Shown here piece after piece: positions 34,571-44,482 of a stretch of 64,000 bases of DNA. Both the position numbers and the translations under genes were made by a program. Position 1 is the stretch's first letter; each line of letters starts with the position of its first letter. Below the pieces are notes generated by a model that searched no databases, had not been told where the DNA came from, and worked only from the letters and a program-made list of their open reading frames with translations. Origin of the DNA: Pseudomonas sp. N40(2020) (GTDB taxonomy: Bacteria > Pseudomonadota > Gammaproteobacteria > Pseudomonadales > Pseudomonadaceae). The stretch is from the NCBI RefSeq assembly GCF_014472415.1, contig NZ_JACSZV010000030.1, positions 1-64,000 of the forward strand. Direction: 5' to 3'.

Positions 34571-35679
34571 GATGTTGGGCTCCCGAGCAACGCGTCGAGG
34601 TAAGTCTGCACCGCGCTGGCATTCATGAAACGGGCGGCTGCTTCAAGGCGCGAATGGCGCTGTAGATCCCGCGGTGTAGCGAGTTGCAAGGCAATCGCCT
34701 GCGCCAGCTCGAGCGGGTCGTCGACAGCGACGAGCGGTGCCACCAGGCCGCCGATCAAAATATCCTGGGGGCCATGGGGGCAGCGGGTCGCTACCACCGG
34801 CGTGCCCGTGGACAAGGCTTCTACCAGCGCATTGGGACTGCCCTCGAAGCGCGACGACAGCACAAAGCAATCGGCCGCCGCCACTTCTGCCAAGGGATCA
34901 CTGGTGTAACCCGGCAGGTCGACGCGATCGGCGACGCCCAATGTGCGTGCGAGTTCAAGCAGTCGAAGTCTGAGTGCGCCTTCACCAAAAATGATCAGGC
35001 GTACGTCGGTATCCGGCAACGCGGCGAACGCTTTAATCAAGGTGTCGAAACCTTTTTGCGACGCCAGGCGACCCACGGCGACAATCACCGCGCCAGACTT
35101 TTCCAGCAGCCAGCGGTGACTTGGCAGGCCCGGTGGCTTCTCGCGGAAGTTGTTGTCGAGCACCGGGTTGTCGGCAATGGTTACGTCCTGGCGGCGCGCG
35201 ATGGTGGTATCGACCAGATCCTGGGCGACACCGCGCGACACGCAAATCACCGGGTTGGGAATAAGCCGATAGAGCAGCGGGGCCACCAGATAGGCGGCCC
35301 GCACCATGAAGTCGGGATTAACGTGTTTGTCATGGGAAAAGGCATTGCGCTCGCTGACGTGCAGCCGCGCCAGCGTGCCGGACAGCATGGCAGCGGCGAT
35401 CGCCACGACGTTGACGTGTGTGAGCGCCGCCAGTTGCGCGTCAAAGCGATTGGCACGAAGAAATCGCGCGAGCGCCGGCACCGCACGAGAGCTGCGCGGA
35501 CTGCGCAGTTCAACCTTTTTGACGCGTGGGTCGAGGTGCGCTGCATTGATGCCGCCGCCGGTGAGCATCAACAGCGTCACGTCATTGCCGGCGTCGACCA
35601 ATGCTCCGGCCAGGCGCGTCATCATTTTTTCAGCCCCGCCCGCGCTGAGGTCATGCAGGATAATCAGCAATTTTTTCAT
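34567..35679 (-). CDS. Family 4 glycosyltransferase
   Basis: A 370-residue GT-B enzyme. N-terminal MKKLLIILHDLSAGGAEKMM (the GGAE acceptor-side motif) and C-terminal VAVGRLASQKGFDTLIKAFA, LPGYTSDPLAEVAAADCFVL and SSRFEGSPNALVEALSTGTP, with the EX7E pair. Adds a sugar to the lipid-linked intermediate. Start 35679 gives an ATGA overlap with the preceding gene; an ATG three codons further upstream is less likely. Confidence 0.85.
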   Translation of the reverse strand: MKKLLIILHDLSAGGAEKMMTRLAGALVDAGNDVTLLMLTGGGINAAHLDPRVKKVELRSPRSSRAVPALARFLRANRFDAQLAALTHVNVVAIAAAMLSGTLARLHVSERNAFSHDKHVNPDFMVRAAYLVAPLLYRLIPNPVICVSRGVAQDLVDTTIARRQDVTIADNPVLDNNFREKPPGLPSHRWLLEKSGAVIVAVGRLASQKGFDTLIKAFAALPDTDVRLIIFGEGALRLRLLELARTLGVADRVDLPGYTSDPLAEVAAADCFVLSSRFEGSPNALVEALSTGTPVVATRCPHGPQDILIGGLVAPLVAVDDPLELAQAIALQLATPRDLQRHSRLEAAARFMNASAVQTYLDALLGSPTS

Positions 35680-36764
35680 TGGTTCCACACCTGGTAATAC
35701 GCCTGCGCCGCGTGCTGGCTGGTGTACTGGCGGAGGGCGTCAGTGACCATTTTTTCGCTGGGAGCCACGTGATCGGTTGATGTCAGGCTTCGCAGCATTC
35801 CATCGGCCAATGCCGGGATGTCGTTGACCTTGACCAGTTGGCCGAGCTGGCCGTTGTCCAGCAGTTCTCTGGGACCCGTCTCGCAGTCGCATGCCAGCAC
35901 GGGAGTCCCCAACGCCAACGCCTCGATCAATACGGTCGGCATGCCTTCGTGAAGGGAACTCAGAATGAACAGGCGTGCTTGCCTGAGCAGTGAATAGGGG
36001 TTGCTCAGGAAACCGGTAAAGTGCACCCGGTGGGCGATGCCCAGCCGCTGCGCCTGAGCGATCAGTGCGCCGCGCAACGGCCCGTCGCCAGCGATCACCA
36101 GATCGGGTAGCGCCTGGCGGTGCAGCGCCATGGCGTAGGCATCGAGCAGCAGGTGAAAACCTTTCTGTTCCGTCAACCGGCCCAGACCCAACCAGTAGTC
36201 GTCGGGTAACCCGGCGGGCAGCGGCGCGTGTGAGGCTTGAAACAGTTGCTCGGTGATGACCGCGTTGGGGCAATAGCAAACACGCTGCTGACCCCATGGC
36301 AGTAAGTCGGCCAGAGACTGGCGCAATGCCGTGGAGACCGTCACCACTTTTCCGCTGCCACACAAGTACAAGGCATAGAGCAGGCGCAGGCTTGAAGGGC
36401 TGGTTTTCTGCTCAGTGCAATCGAGCGTGACGTGCCGGCTATAGATGACTTTGCAGGCACTGCCCAAGGTGGCGAACCAGGTGCAGACGTTGGCCTGTTC
36501 CTTGGCGGAAATCAGGTGAGTGACGCCCTCGCGACGAATGAGCCGACGCAACAGGACGATTGATTTGAGCAGCCCGACGATGCCGTTGCCACCGCCGCTG
36601 TTGTGGCGTTGATCGCCGTCAGTGTCCGGCGTTTCACCGTTCATGACGAAAAAGCTCACCCGCTTTCCATCCTTGTGAAACTGCTCGGATAACCGTTGCT
36701 GTACCCGCTCGACGCCGCCGCCGGTCTTGAAATCTTTGAGAATGAACAGGATGTGCATAGTCAT
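35676..36764 (-). CDS. Family 4 glycosyltransferase
   Basis: A 362-residue GT-B enzyme with FILKDFKTGGGVERVQQRLS at the N-terminus, and GLGRLTEQKGFHLLLDAYAM, HFTGFLSNPYSLLRQARLFI and SSLHEGMPTVLIEALALGTP (EX7E) at the C-terminus. It is a paralogue in fold, not a close copy, of the next gene. Start 36764 creates an ATGA overlap with the WecG gene. Substrate unknown. Confidence 0.85.
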   Translation of the reverse strand: MTMHILFILKDFKTGGGVERVQQRLSEQFHKDGKRVSFFVMNGETPDTDGDQRHNSGGGNGIVGLLKSIVLLRRLIRREGVTHLISAKEQANVCTWFATLGSACKVIYSRHVTLDCTEQKTSPSSLRLLYALYLCGSGKVVTVSTALRQSLADLLPWGQQRVCYCPNAVITEQLFQASHAPLPAGLPDDYWLGLGRLTEQKGFHLLLDAYAMALHRQALPDLVIAGDGPLRGALIAQAQRLGIAHRVHFTGFLSNPYSLLRQARLFILSSLHEGMPTVLIEALALGTPVLACDCETGPRELLDNGQLGQLVKVNDIPALADGMLRSLTSTDHVAPSEKMVTDALRQYTSQHAAQAYYQVWNQ

Positions 36765-37465
36765 TCCCCAACGCTGATGGCGACTTTGTGCCGAGCGAGC
36801 ATCGTCAACAGGTGCACAAAGTTGCTGGGGTAATCGATAAGGTAGCGTTTGATCGTATGAGGCTCGCGATACATTCGATAAAACGCGCGCAGGTGCAGGC
36901 GATTGATCATCGCCGGGTAGTACTGCCGCGTGGCCAGCGCTTCCTGGCGAATGAACCCGCCACAGGTGAAGGCGACACCGCGAAAGCCTGCGCGCAACGC
37001 ATCCTGTTCGAACTGTTCTTGCAGTCCCGCGCCCAGGCCAACGATCAGGATGTCCGCTTCGCTGTGGCAAATGTCGGCCTGAATGGCCTCGGCCTGCGAG
37101 GTATCAAAGTAGCCGTTGTGATAACCGGCGATGGCCAGTTGCGGGTAGAGGCTCTTGATCTTGCTGATGAACAGATCCAGTTCAACTTGCCGAGCGCCGA
37201 CGAAATACACGCGCTTGCCCAGTTGCTCAGCGCTGCCGAGTACAAGATCGGCAATCGAGGTGAAGTCAAAGCTGACCCGGCCGATCGTCTTGCCGGTTAC
37301 GCGAGACATGAAGGTCGACATCAGCATGCCGTCGCAAAAATAGTTGATGGTGCTTGGGGTCTGCCCGAACACGCTGCCGATGGAGGCGAAGTTGATGAAG
37401 GAGTAGGCCTGGTTGGCCTCCAGTAATTTCGGTGAGTACTGCCCGACTAATTCCAGCTTGAACAT
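36761..37465 (-). CDS. WecG/TagA/CpsF family glycosyltransferase
   Basis: A 234-residue GT26 enzyme, recognised from TINYFCDGMLMS, RVYFVGARQVELDLFISKIK, IAGYHNGYF, ILIVGLGAGLQEQF and the C-terminal FYRMYREPHTIKRYLIDYP. Members transfer ManNAcA, ManNAc or glucuronic acid to lipid-linked acceptors. With Ugd beside it, a uronic-acid donor is plausible. Peripheral inner-membrane, cytoplasmic side. The C-terminal basic/hydrophobic segment probably binds the membrane. Confidence 0.85.
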   Translation of the reverse strand: MFKLELVGQYSPKLLEANQAYSFINFASIGSVFGQTPSTINYFCDGMLMSTFMSRVTGKTIGRVSFDFTSIADLVLGSAEQLGKRVYFVGARQVELDLFISKIKSLYPQLAIAGYHNGYFDTSQAEAIQADICHSEADILIVGLGAGLQEQFEQDALRAGFRGVAFTCGGFIRQEALATRQYYPAMINRLHLRAFYRMYREPHTIKRYLIDYPSNFVHLLTMLARHKVAISVGE

Positions 37466-37478
37466 GGCGCGGCTCCTT

Positions 37479-38819
37479 TCAGATGACTGAGGGGGTCTGC
37501 CGCCCCACGGAAACGTAGGTGAAGCCGCGTTTGCTCAAACGCTGTGGATCGAACAGATTGCGTCCGTCGAAGATCAACGGCTGTTTGAGCCGCTGACTGA
37601 GCAGGTCGAAGTCCGGTGCCCGAAACGATTGCCACTCGGTGACGATGATCAGCGCGTCGGCATTTTTCAGTGCCGCTTCCTTGGTGCCTGCCAACGTCAG
37701 GTCATCGCGCGAGCCATAAATGCGTTGGGCTTCTTCCATGGCTTTGGGATCAAACGCCTGAACGTTGGCGCCGGCCTGCCACAGGGCCTCCATCAATACC
37801 CGGCTGGGGGCTTCGCGCATGTCGTCGGTGTTGGGTTTGAAACTCAGCCCCCAGAGGGCAAAGGTCTTGCCGCGAAGGTGACCGTCGAAGTGATTGAACA
37901 CTTTGCTGTACAGGCTGGTTTTCTGTTCCTGGTTGCGCGCCTCGACGGCCTTGAGTACCCGAGCGTCAATGTCGACGCTGGTGGCGGCATGTATCAGCGC
38001 TTTCACGTCTTTGGGAAAGCACGAGCCGCCGTAGCCGAGGCCGGGGTAGATAAATTGATAACCGATGCGTGGGTCGGAGCCGATGCCGTGGCGGACATTC
38101 TCGATGTCGGCACCGAGTTTTTCGGCGAGGCAGGCCATTTCGTTCATGAAGCTGATCTTCGTCGCCAGCATGCAGTTGGCGGCGTACTTGGTCAGTTCGG
38201 CGCTGCGAACGTCCATGACAATGATTTTTTCGCGGCTGCGATTGAACGGTTCATACAGCTCGCGCATGACTTCTTCGGCACGCGGGCTGTCGGTGCCGAT
38301 GATGATCCGGTCGGGCCGCATGCAGTCTTCGACCGCGCATCCTTCCTTGAGAAATTCCGGATTGGAGACCACGTCGAACGTCAGGTCGCTGCGATTGTTG
38401 TCGGCCAGTACCTGCTCGACACGCTCACGCACCACGTCCCCAGTGCCGACCGGCACCGTGGATTTGTTGACGATGATGTGGTGCCGATCCATGTTCAACG
38501 CGATGGTTTGCGCCACGCTCAACACGTATTTGAGGTCTGCCGAACCGTCTTCGTCTGGCGGTGTGCCGACGGCAATCAACAGCACATCGCCATGGTGAAC
38601 GGCCTCGGCGAGATCAGTGCCGAAGCGCAGCCGGCCACTTTGATAGTTGTCCCGCACAAGGTTTTTCAGACCCGGCTCGTAGATGGGCAGCGCGCCTTCC
38701 TTCAGCGCCTCGACCCTGGCAGCGTCGACATCGACGCAGAGCACGTTATGCCCAACCTCGGCCAGTGCGGCGCCTTGAACAAGGCCCACGTAACCAATAC
38801 CGAATACGCTCACATTCAT
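37479..38819 (-). CDS. ugd: UDP-glucose 6-dehydrogenase
   Basis: A 446-residue enzyme oxidising UDP-glucose to UDP-glucuronate with two NAD+. N-terminal Rossmann motif [20 protein letters not shown], catalytic Cys in [14 protein letters not shown] and the C-terminal [18 protein letters not shown]. Ends in [10 protein letters not shown]. It could equally be a GDP-mannose dehydrogenase relative, but the UDP-glucose type fits with the UDP-glucuronate 4-epimerase across the promoter region. Start 38819 is ATG with TGAGG upstream. Supplies uronic acids to the EPS. Confidence 0.85.
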   Translation of the reverse strand: MNVSVFGIGYVGLVQGAALAEVGHNVLCVDVDAARVEALKEGALPIYEPGLKNLVRDNYQSGRLRFGTDLAEAVHHGDVLLIAVGTPPDEDGSADLKYVLSVAQTIALNMDRHHIIVNKSTVPVGTGDVVRERVEQVLADNNRSDLTFDVVSNPEFLKEGCAVEDCMRPDRIIIGTDSPRAEEVMRELYEPFNRSREKIIVMDVRSAELTKYAANCMLATKISFMNEMACLAEKLGADIENVRHGIGSDPRIGYQFIYPGLGYGGSCFPKDVKALIHAATSVDIDARVLKAVEARNQEQKTSLYSKVFNHFDGHLRGKTFALWGLSFKPNTDDMREAPSRVLMEALWQAGANVQAFDPKAMEEAQRIYGSRDDLTLAGTKEAALKNADALIIVTEWQSFRAPDFDLLSQRLKQPLIFDGRNLFDPQRLSKRGFTYVSVGRQTPSVI

Positions 38820-38888
38820 GGTCAAACCTCAGGTCGTCGTGACGGTTGTCAACGCAGGGCAGGGGGGGCTGTAGAGCTGGGGCAGGGG

Positions 38889-40280
38889 TCAGTAGATGTT
38901 TTTCGAAAACAGCGTGAAGGGCGTCTTGATGAGGATTTTTATGTCGAGCCACAGCGACCATTGGTTGATGTAGTTGAGGTCTTGGGCGACGCGCAGCTGC
39001 ATCTTTTCCACCGTCTCGGTTTCGCCGCGATGCCCGGTGATCTGGGCCAACCCGGTGATGCCCGGCTTGAGACGATGGCGGGCCATGTAGGCGCGGACTT
39101 TGCCGGTGTAGTAAATGTTGTGAGTGACGGCATGCGGGCGCGGGCCGACCAGGGCCATCTGCCCGGACAGGACATTGAACAGCTGGGGCAATTCGTCGAT
39201 GGAACTGCGGCGCAGCAAGCGTCCGATCGGGGTGATGCGGTCATCGTCACGGGTGGCTTGGCGCACCTCGTGGTCGTCGTGGACGCGCATCGAGCGAAAC
39301 TTCCAGACCTTGATCACTTCACCGTTGCAACCGTGGCGGTTCTGCTTGAACAGCACCGGGCCTGCGGAGGTCAGCTTGACCGCTGCCGCCACCACCAACA
39401 GCAATGGGCTGAGCAGAATAATCGCCACGGTGGCCAGGCTGCGCTCGAACAAGTCTTTGCAAAACAGGCTGGCCGGATGCGAGCTGATCAGGCTTTCATT
39501 GAGGTAGATGGCCGGCATCCGCTCGATTTCCGAGATCGAATGGTTGAGCAACACCATGCTGCCGAAATCCGGGATCCACACCACGTCGACATTCATGTCC
39601 AGCAGGTCGATGTAGAGCGCTTCGATGGTGGCGGCATGCGCCATGGTCAGCACGACGTAGACGCGGCGCACTTCCAGGCGCGTGATGATTTCGCGGATCG
39701 CGTCAACGTGACCGAGCAGCGGCAGAATGCTCGGGGCCGGGCCGCTGTTATCGGCGGCGGCGATGAAACCCAGTACCAGCGCGCGATTCGGCCTGGAGAG
39801 TTTTTTCGCCAACTCATGGGCCGTCGGGCAGGTGCCGATGATCACTGAACGACGCTCGTTACAGACCTTGCGCGAGTGCAGTCGGGCCAAATAATGAAGG
39901 GGCAGAAAACTCGCCGCCTGCACCACGAAACCCAGCACCGCCCAGACAATGATCACCTGGCGCGAAAACGTCGCACTGGTCTGGGTGATGAAGGCAATCG
40001 CCGCGAGCACGGCCAGCAGGATCAACCAGCCGGCGAGCAATCTGCCGAGCCCGACCAGCAGGCCATGGCGTTTGTGGTAGACCCTCATCAGGCTGTAAAT
40101 CGGCACTGAACCGAGCACCGTCAGAATGATCAGGATGCGGTATTCGCTGGTCAGACTGCCGACGCGCCAATACACGAGCAGCATCAGCAGCGAAGTCACC
40201 AGCGACAGCGCACACAGCCACTGGCCCCAGAATGTCAGGCCACGGCGTTGCGTCATATGAGCGGTATAGAGCGGTGTCAT
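38889..40280 (-). CDS. Initiating polyprenyl glycosylphosphotransferase (WcaJ-like)
   Basis: A 463-residue protein with four N-terminal membrane helices (about residues 15-130), a CoA-binding-like middle, and the C-terminal bacterial sugar transferase domain: SAGPVLFKQNRHGCNGEVIK, VWKFRSMRV, RSSIDELPQLFNVLSGQMAL, VGPRPHA and RHRLKPGITGLAQITG. It loads the first sugar-1-phosphate (probably glucose-1-P) onto undecaprenyl phosphate and so starts each repeat unit. Start 40280 is ATG with TGAGG. A hairpin at 40320-40343 lies just upstream, between it and the kinase gene. Confidence 0.9.
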   Translation of the reverse strand: MTPLYTAHMTQRRGLTFWGQWLCALSLVTSLLMLLVYWRVGSLTSEYRILIILTVLGSVPIYSLMRVYHKRHGLLVGLGRLLAGWLILLAVLAAIAFITQTSATFSRQVIIVWAVLGFVVQAASFLPLHYLARLHSRKVCNERRSVIIGTCPTAHELAKKLSRPNRALVLGFIAAADNSGPAPSILPLLGHVDAIREIITRLEVRRVYVVLTMAHAATIEALYIDLLDMNVDVVWIPDFGSMVLLNHSISEIERMPAIYLNESLISSHPASLFCKDLFERSLATVAIILLSPLLLVVAAAVKLTSAGPVLFKQNRHGCNGEVIKVWKFRSMRVHDDHEVRQATRDDDRITPIGRLLRRSSIDELPQLFNVLSGQMALVGPRPHAVTHNIYYTGKVRAYMARHRLKPGITGLAQITGHRGETETVEKMQLRVAQDLNYINQWSLWLDIKILIKTPFTLFSKNIY

Positions 40281-40424
40281 CGGCTTAACCTCAGGCAACA
40301 GTCATCCATCAGCGCTAATCAGGCAGACACGAGGTGTCTCCTGAAGGCTGTTCCGTAGTTCGGCAGAGGTGAAGCGGTTGTGTGATGGCAGAACGGGGGC
40401 AACGGCAGGCTTGTTCGCCCGACG

Positions 40425-42734
40425 TTACCTGGGCGCGAAGTCGTAGTTATAGAACGCCCGGGAGTGGTGGTGGCCATACTTGCGCGCCTTGCGCAGGTCC
40501 ACCTGATTGAGCACGGTGCCAAATACCGGCACATGGCTCTGTTGCAACATGGCAAGGCCCCTTTGCACTTGGCTAATGGGCGTGCTGTCGGCCTTGACTA
40601 CATAGATCACCGCATCCGAGTGCTTGGCCAGCAACAACGCGTCGCTGATCATCTCCGCAGGGGGTGAGTCGATGATGATGTGGCGGTAACGCGATCTGAG
40701 TACCTCAAGCATGCGCGCCATGCGCGGCGAGCTGAGCAAATCCTGTGGTGGCGGCTGCAACGCGTTCGGTGAAGTGGCAGGGGAAGGCAGGCGCGGCGCG
40801 GCGAACATATCCAGCGAAGGCGGCAGAACCTTCCCGGCCGGCAGCATGTCCAGGTTGCCCACCGAAACGATGCAGTCTTCGAGCCTGGCGGTGCCTGCAA
40901 TGACGTTCGCCAGTCCCGGACTGTCCGGTGGGAAGTCGAAGTTCAGCGCCAGGGTTGGCTGACGCATGTCAGCATCGATCAACAGCACCCGCTCCAGCGA
41001 ACTCAGTGAACTGGCCAGGTTGTTGGCAATGGTGCTTTTTCCCTCACCGGCAACGGTCGACGTCACCAGTACCACCTGCGAGGGCATTTCGCTGCTTTGC
41101 AACATCAGCCAGGTGCGCAGATTGCGAATGGTCTCGGAAAAACGCGGGTTGTCGTTGTCTTCGAACAAGCGCGCCAGTTGCCGGCGAGTTTTCTTCGTTA
41201 CCAACGGCACGACGCTGAGCAGCGGAATGTTAAGTGCGCTTTCGATCGATTCGTCGGTTTTGAAGGTATTGCTCAGGCTCTCGAAGAGCAGCGCCAAAGC
41301 AACGCCGATCACCGCAGCGATCAACCCGACGATCCCGACAATCAAAGTTTTACGGGGCTTGCTCGCTTCAACTGGAACAATGGCCGGGTCAACGATGCGC
41401 ACTTTGGTCGAGTCCATGTCGGCGGTGGCCGTGGTCTCTTTCAAACGGGTGACGAACGTTTCATAGAGCGCGCGGGAGCTGTCGACCTCACGCTGGAACT
41501 CGCGTAACTGGAACTCTTTGCGAGCGATGTCCTGGATTTGCGCCTTGTTGCTGTTGAAGGATTGGCGCAGCGAAGCTTCACTGGCCGTCGCGAGCTGGTA
41601 TTGCCGTTCAATACCGGCCACCACTTGCTGGACTTGCAATTGCAGGCTGGTGGTGGCGGTGCGCAATTCGGACTGCGCAGACACCAGGCTCGGGTGTTTT
41701 GGACCATAGCGTCCCGCCAGTTCATCAACCTTGGCCTGGGCCAAGGCGCGGTCCGCCTGAAATTTCTGCACCAAAGGGTTGCTCAAGACGGCCGGTACGC
41801 TGGAGAGCCGACTTAGATCGCCATTGCTCAGAGACTTCGCCTGGCGGTACTCGCTCTCGGCTTCAGCGCGATTACGACGGGCGTCAACCATGCGATTACC
41901 GGTCATTTCCAGTTCGTTGGCGCTGATAGTGGCAACCCCACCAACGTCGACCAGACCTTGCTCTTCGCGGTAGCCCTGAAGCTTTTTCTCGGCCGCACGC
42001 AAGTTGTCACGCAGCTTGACCAGCCTTGTGTTCATCCACGCCGTGGTGGTTTGCGACGACTTCTCGCTGGTGTCGAGCTGGCTGTCGGTAAAACCCTGGG
42101 CCAGCGCATTGGCTGCTGCGGCCGCCAGATCAGGGTCGGGCAGCTCGACCTCGATTTCGAGCAATTGGCTCTTGCCGACGAACTTGACGCTGGTGTGCAG
42201 CATGAGGTTCTGCGTGACCTGATTGAAGACGTCTTCTTCGGTCAGCACATCTTTGAGCGGCATCAACATGCCCAGCCCCGGAACCCACTGCTCGAGATCA
42301 AGATTGGTCAGCCATTGGCGCGGAGTGAACCAGGGCTTCGGTTGCTGGCGCGGGTCGGTGACCGGGTGAGTCGTCAGGCCGAGTTTTTTCACCGCGCGTT
42401 CGGCAAGATCCCGCGATTGCAGGAGCGCTTGCTGGGTCTGCAAGTAATCCGTGGCGTTGCCGCCTGAATCCTTGACTTGCTGGAAGGACATCAGCGGAGG
42501 CGTTTTATCGTTGAACAGCAACGTGGTACTGCCGATGTATTGCGGGGTGATGGTCGAGACCACCACGGCCGCCAGCAGACCGCTCACCAGAACCAGCCAT
42601 CCGATGCTCCATTTGGCACGCCAGATCACCCTCCAGAGCTTTAAAAGATCAATGGTGTCCTTGTCTTCGCTGTACTGCTGATGCAGATGCGCTTGAAGAG
42701 GACGTTCGACGTAGGTGCTAGGGCTGTTGTCCAT
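40425..42734 (-). CDS. Wzc-like chain-length regulator / tyrosine autokinase
   Basis: A 769-residue inner-membrane protein. N-terminal Wzz domain flanked by helices at about residues 37-60 and 450-470, with a long periplasmic coiled coil between. The C-terminal BY-kinase has Walker A STVAGEGKSTIANNLA, Walker A' LLIDADMRQPTLAL and Walker B HIIIDSPPAEMISDA. The C-terminal tail has only three tyrosines (RKYGHHHSRAFYNYDF) versus five to seven in E. coli Wzc. It controls polymer length and export together with the OM export protein encoded two bases downstream. Confidence 0.9.
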   Translation of the reverse strand: MDNSPSTYVERPLQAHLHQQYSEDKDTIDLLKLWRVIWRAKWSIGWLVLVSGLLAAVVVSTITPQYIGSTTLLFNDKTPPLMSFQQVKDSGGNATDYLQTQQALLQSRDLAERAVKKLGLTTHPVTDPRQQPKPWFTPRQWLTNLDLEQWVPGLGMLMPLKDVLTEEDVFNQVTQNLMLHTSVKFVGKSQLLEIEVELPDPDLAAAAANALAQGFTDSQLDTSEKSSQTTTAWMNTRLVKLRDNLRAAEKKLQGYREEQGLVDVGGVATISANELEMTGNRMVDARRNRAEAESEYRQAKSLSNGDLSRLSSVPAVLSNPLVQKFQADRALAQAKVDELAGRYGPKHPSLVSAQSELRTATTSLQLQVQQVVAGIERQYQLATASEASLRQSFNSNKAQIQDIARKEFQLREFQREVDSSRALYETFVTRLKETTATADMDSTKVRIVDPAIVPVEASKPRKTLIVGIVGLIAAVIGVALALLFESLSNTFKTDESIESALNIPLLSVVPLVTKKTRRQLARLFEDNDNPRFSETIRNLRTWLMLQSSEMPSQVVLVTSTVAGEGKSTIANNLASSLSSLERVLLIDADMRQPTLALNFDFPPDSPGLANVIAGTARLEDCIVSVGNLDMLPAGKVLPPSLDMFAAPRLPSPATSPNALQPPPQDLLSSPRMARMLEVLRSRYRHIIIDSPPAEMISDALLLAKHSDAVIYVVKADSTPISQVQRGLAMLQQSHVPVFGTVLNQVDLRKARKYGHHHSRAFYNYDFAPR

Positions 42735-42736
42735 GA

Positions 42737-43270
42737 TTAGAAAAAGCCTTGTGCAATGGAAATGGTGTCGCCGGGGGCAATCGTGGTGTTTCGCGTAACG
42801 TCATCGGTGAGGGTCGAACCACCGTCACCGCGCAAAATGGTCACGCGCTTGATTGAGGCCCGCTCGGTCAAGCCACCGCCCAATGCGATGGCTTTCTCTA
42901 GCGTCAGGCCTGGCACGAATGGATAGCTGCCGGGTTTTTTCACTTCGCCATTGATGTAGAACGAACGGTATTCGATCTGGCTCAGGCTGACTTTCGGGTC
43001 GATCAGGTAACCCTGTTTAAGCCCGTCCACAATGATTTTTTCGACTTGGCCGGGGGTGAGTCCCTTGGCGGAAATCTCGCCCAGAAAAGGATAGGAAAAG
43101 GTGCCAGCGTCGCTGAGACGGATCTTTTTCAGGCTCAACTCCGGCTCACCGAACACGATGATGCGCAAGACATCACCAGCAGCCAGTTTGTATTGAGTGC
43201 TGGGGTCTGCTGCATACGCAGAAGGGACAAAAACCAGCGCGAACAACAAGACAAAGGTGTGTGTGTTCAT
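42737..43270 (-). CDS. Polysaccharide export protein (Wza/GumB family, short form)
   Basis: A 177-residue protein with a cleavable signal peptide (FVLLFALVFVPSAYAA). The Poly_export domain reads YKLAAGDVLRIIVFGEPELS, and an SLBB domain contains YINGEVKKPGSYPFVPGLTL. No lipobox Cys is seen and the C-terminal barrel helix of Wza is absent, so it is probably a periplasmic adaptor. The 386-residue beta-barrel protein next door may supply the outer-membrane pore. Confidence 0.85.
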   Translation of the reverse strand: MNTHTFVLLFALVFVPSAYAADPSTQYKLAAGDVLRIIVFGEPELSLKKIRLSDAGTFSYPFLGEISAKGLTPGQVEKIIVDGLKQGYLIDPKVSLSQIEYRSFYINGEVKKPGSYPFVPGLTLEKAIALGGGLTERASIKRVTILRGDGGSTLTDDVTRNTTIAPGDTISIAQGFF

Positions 43271-43282
43271 GTCGAGACCCTC

Positions 43283-44443
43283 TTAAAGGCTGACGTTGAA
43301 GCTGATCTGAAACACGTTGCGGCTGAAGCTTTCATTGTCGGCATCAGAATCGTTGTCGCGGAAGCGATAACCGAGTTCGATATCCAGCCATCGGCGCATC
43401 GCGTACACCACCGCCAGGTTGTAGTCCTGAAGATTGTCGGTTCGGTCTTGACCTTCGTAGACATAACGCCCAACCCCGGCTTGTGCCACCGTAGTGATGC
43501 GTTCCGTCCAGCCATGACGCCAACCCACCTGGGTGAACGTCGACTTCACGGCTTCAGCGCCATCGTCGCCTTCGGCGAGGGCTTGGCGAGCGACAAAGGT
43601 AAACGTCGAGTAAGTTCGCGGCTTCCATTGCAAATCCACTTGCCAGGTGGGGTTGTTGAGGTCATTGGATTCGTCGCTGTCGAAGTTCTTTCGCTCATAA
43701 CCGAGGCGGACTTTGCCCGTGGTGCGAGCCGTGAAATCCCATACGGCACCGGCCAACACGGCATCTGATTTACTGCTGCGCGGACTGTTGGCTTGCTGGT
43801 AATCAAAGTTGGTGTGGTCATATTCCAGCAGGCCTCGGGTATTACTGCCGATGCGGTGGTACCAGGTGCTGGTGAGTGCGGTGGTATTACGTTCTTTGTC
43901 GTCGTTGATGCCATCGGCATTGTCGTAACGCAGTTCGGCGTAATTGGCCCCGAACTCGAGTTGATTGTCAGCGCTCTTCGCGCCGAAGGTGTAGAGGCCA
44001 CCGACCTTTTTGTTGTTGAGCTTGTCGTTGACGCCTTCGACTGCCGTCGATTCCGTGCGCTCCCATTTCCGATATTCGGCTTCGAGTTTCAGCCGATGCC
44101 GGTCGGTGAACTCCATGACGCTGTCCGCACGCACGCGTTGTGCCGTGTTCGAGGCATCCGTTTCGTCGTGATAGATGTAGCGAGTGGGCTGCCAGATCAG
44201 CCGAGTGGCGCTGTTGCGATCTTCGGCTTTGAGTTCGAAGGAGGGCGCCAACTTGGTGATCATGGAAGACTGCGTATTGTTTTCCAACTCGCGAAAGTTG
44301 TCGTCATAACTTTCTGAAAACAAAAAAGTCGGAGTAAAGTCGAATCCGTAAACATTTATCGCTTGCGGTTCAATACTCCAGACCATTCCGGAATAAAGAG
44401 AGGCCGTCATCAGTACAACAGGGCAACGTGACATCAAGGCCAT
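43283..44443 (-). CDS. Outer-membrane beta-barrel of EPS operons (EpsL-like)
   Basis: A 386-residue protein with a signal sequence (CPVVLMTASLYSGMVWS) followed by alternating polar/hydrophobic beta strands. It closes with an aromatic-ending strand, NVFQISFNVSL. The opening INVYGFDFTPTFLFSESYDD, then DNFRELENNTQS, resembles proteins annotated as exopolysaccharide operon protein EpsL. It is probably the outer-membrane export channel for the polymer. CTCAGGAGC precedes the ATG. Function is inferred from family and position. Confidence 0.75.
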   Translation of the reverse strand: MALMSRCPVVLMTASLYSGMVWSIEPQAINVYGFDFTPTFLFSESYDDNFRELENNTQSSMITKLAPSFELKAEDRNSATRLIWQPTRYIYHDETDASNTAQRVRADSVMEFTDRHRLKLEAEYRKWERTESTAVEGVNDKLNNKKVGGLYTFGAKSADNQLEFGANYAELRYDNADGINDDKERNTTALTSTWYHRIGSNTRGLLEYDHTNFDYQQANSPRSSKSDAVLAGAVWDFTARTTGKVRLGYERKNFDSDESNDLNNPTWQVDLQWKPRTYSTFTFVARQALAEGDDGAEAVKSTFTQVGWRHGWTERITTVAQAGVGRYVYEGQDRTDNLQDYNLAVVYAMRRWLDIELGYRFRDNDSDADNESFSRNVFQISFNVSL

Positions 44444-44482
44444 GTTATAGCTCCTGAGGAAAAGGCATATAAAGGCAGGCAG

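Noticed and set aside
37629-39848. 739-codon open frame antisense to ugd and the initiating transferase
   Set aside because: It spans two clearly coding genes on the other strand and gives a His/Gln/Val-rich product without domains, typical of a GC-driven shadow.
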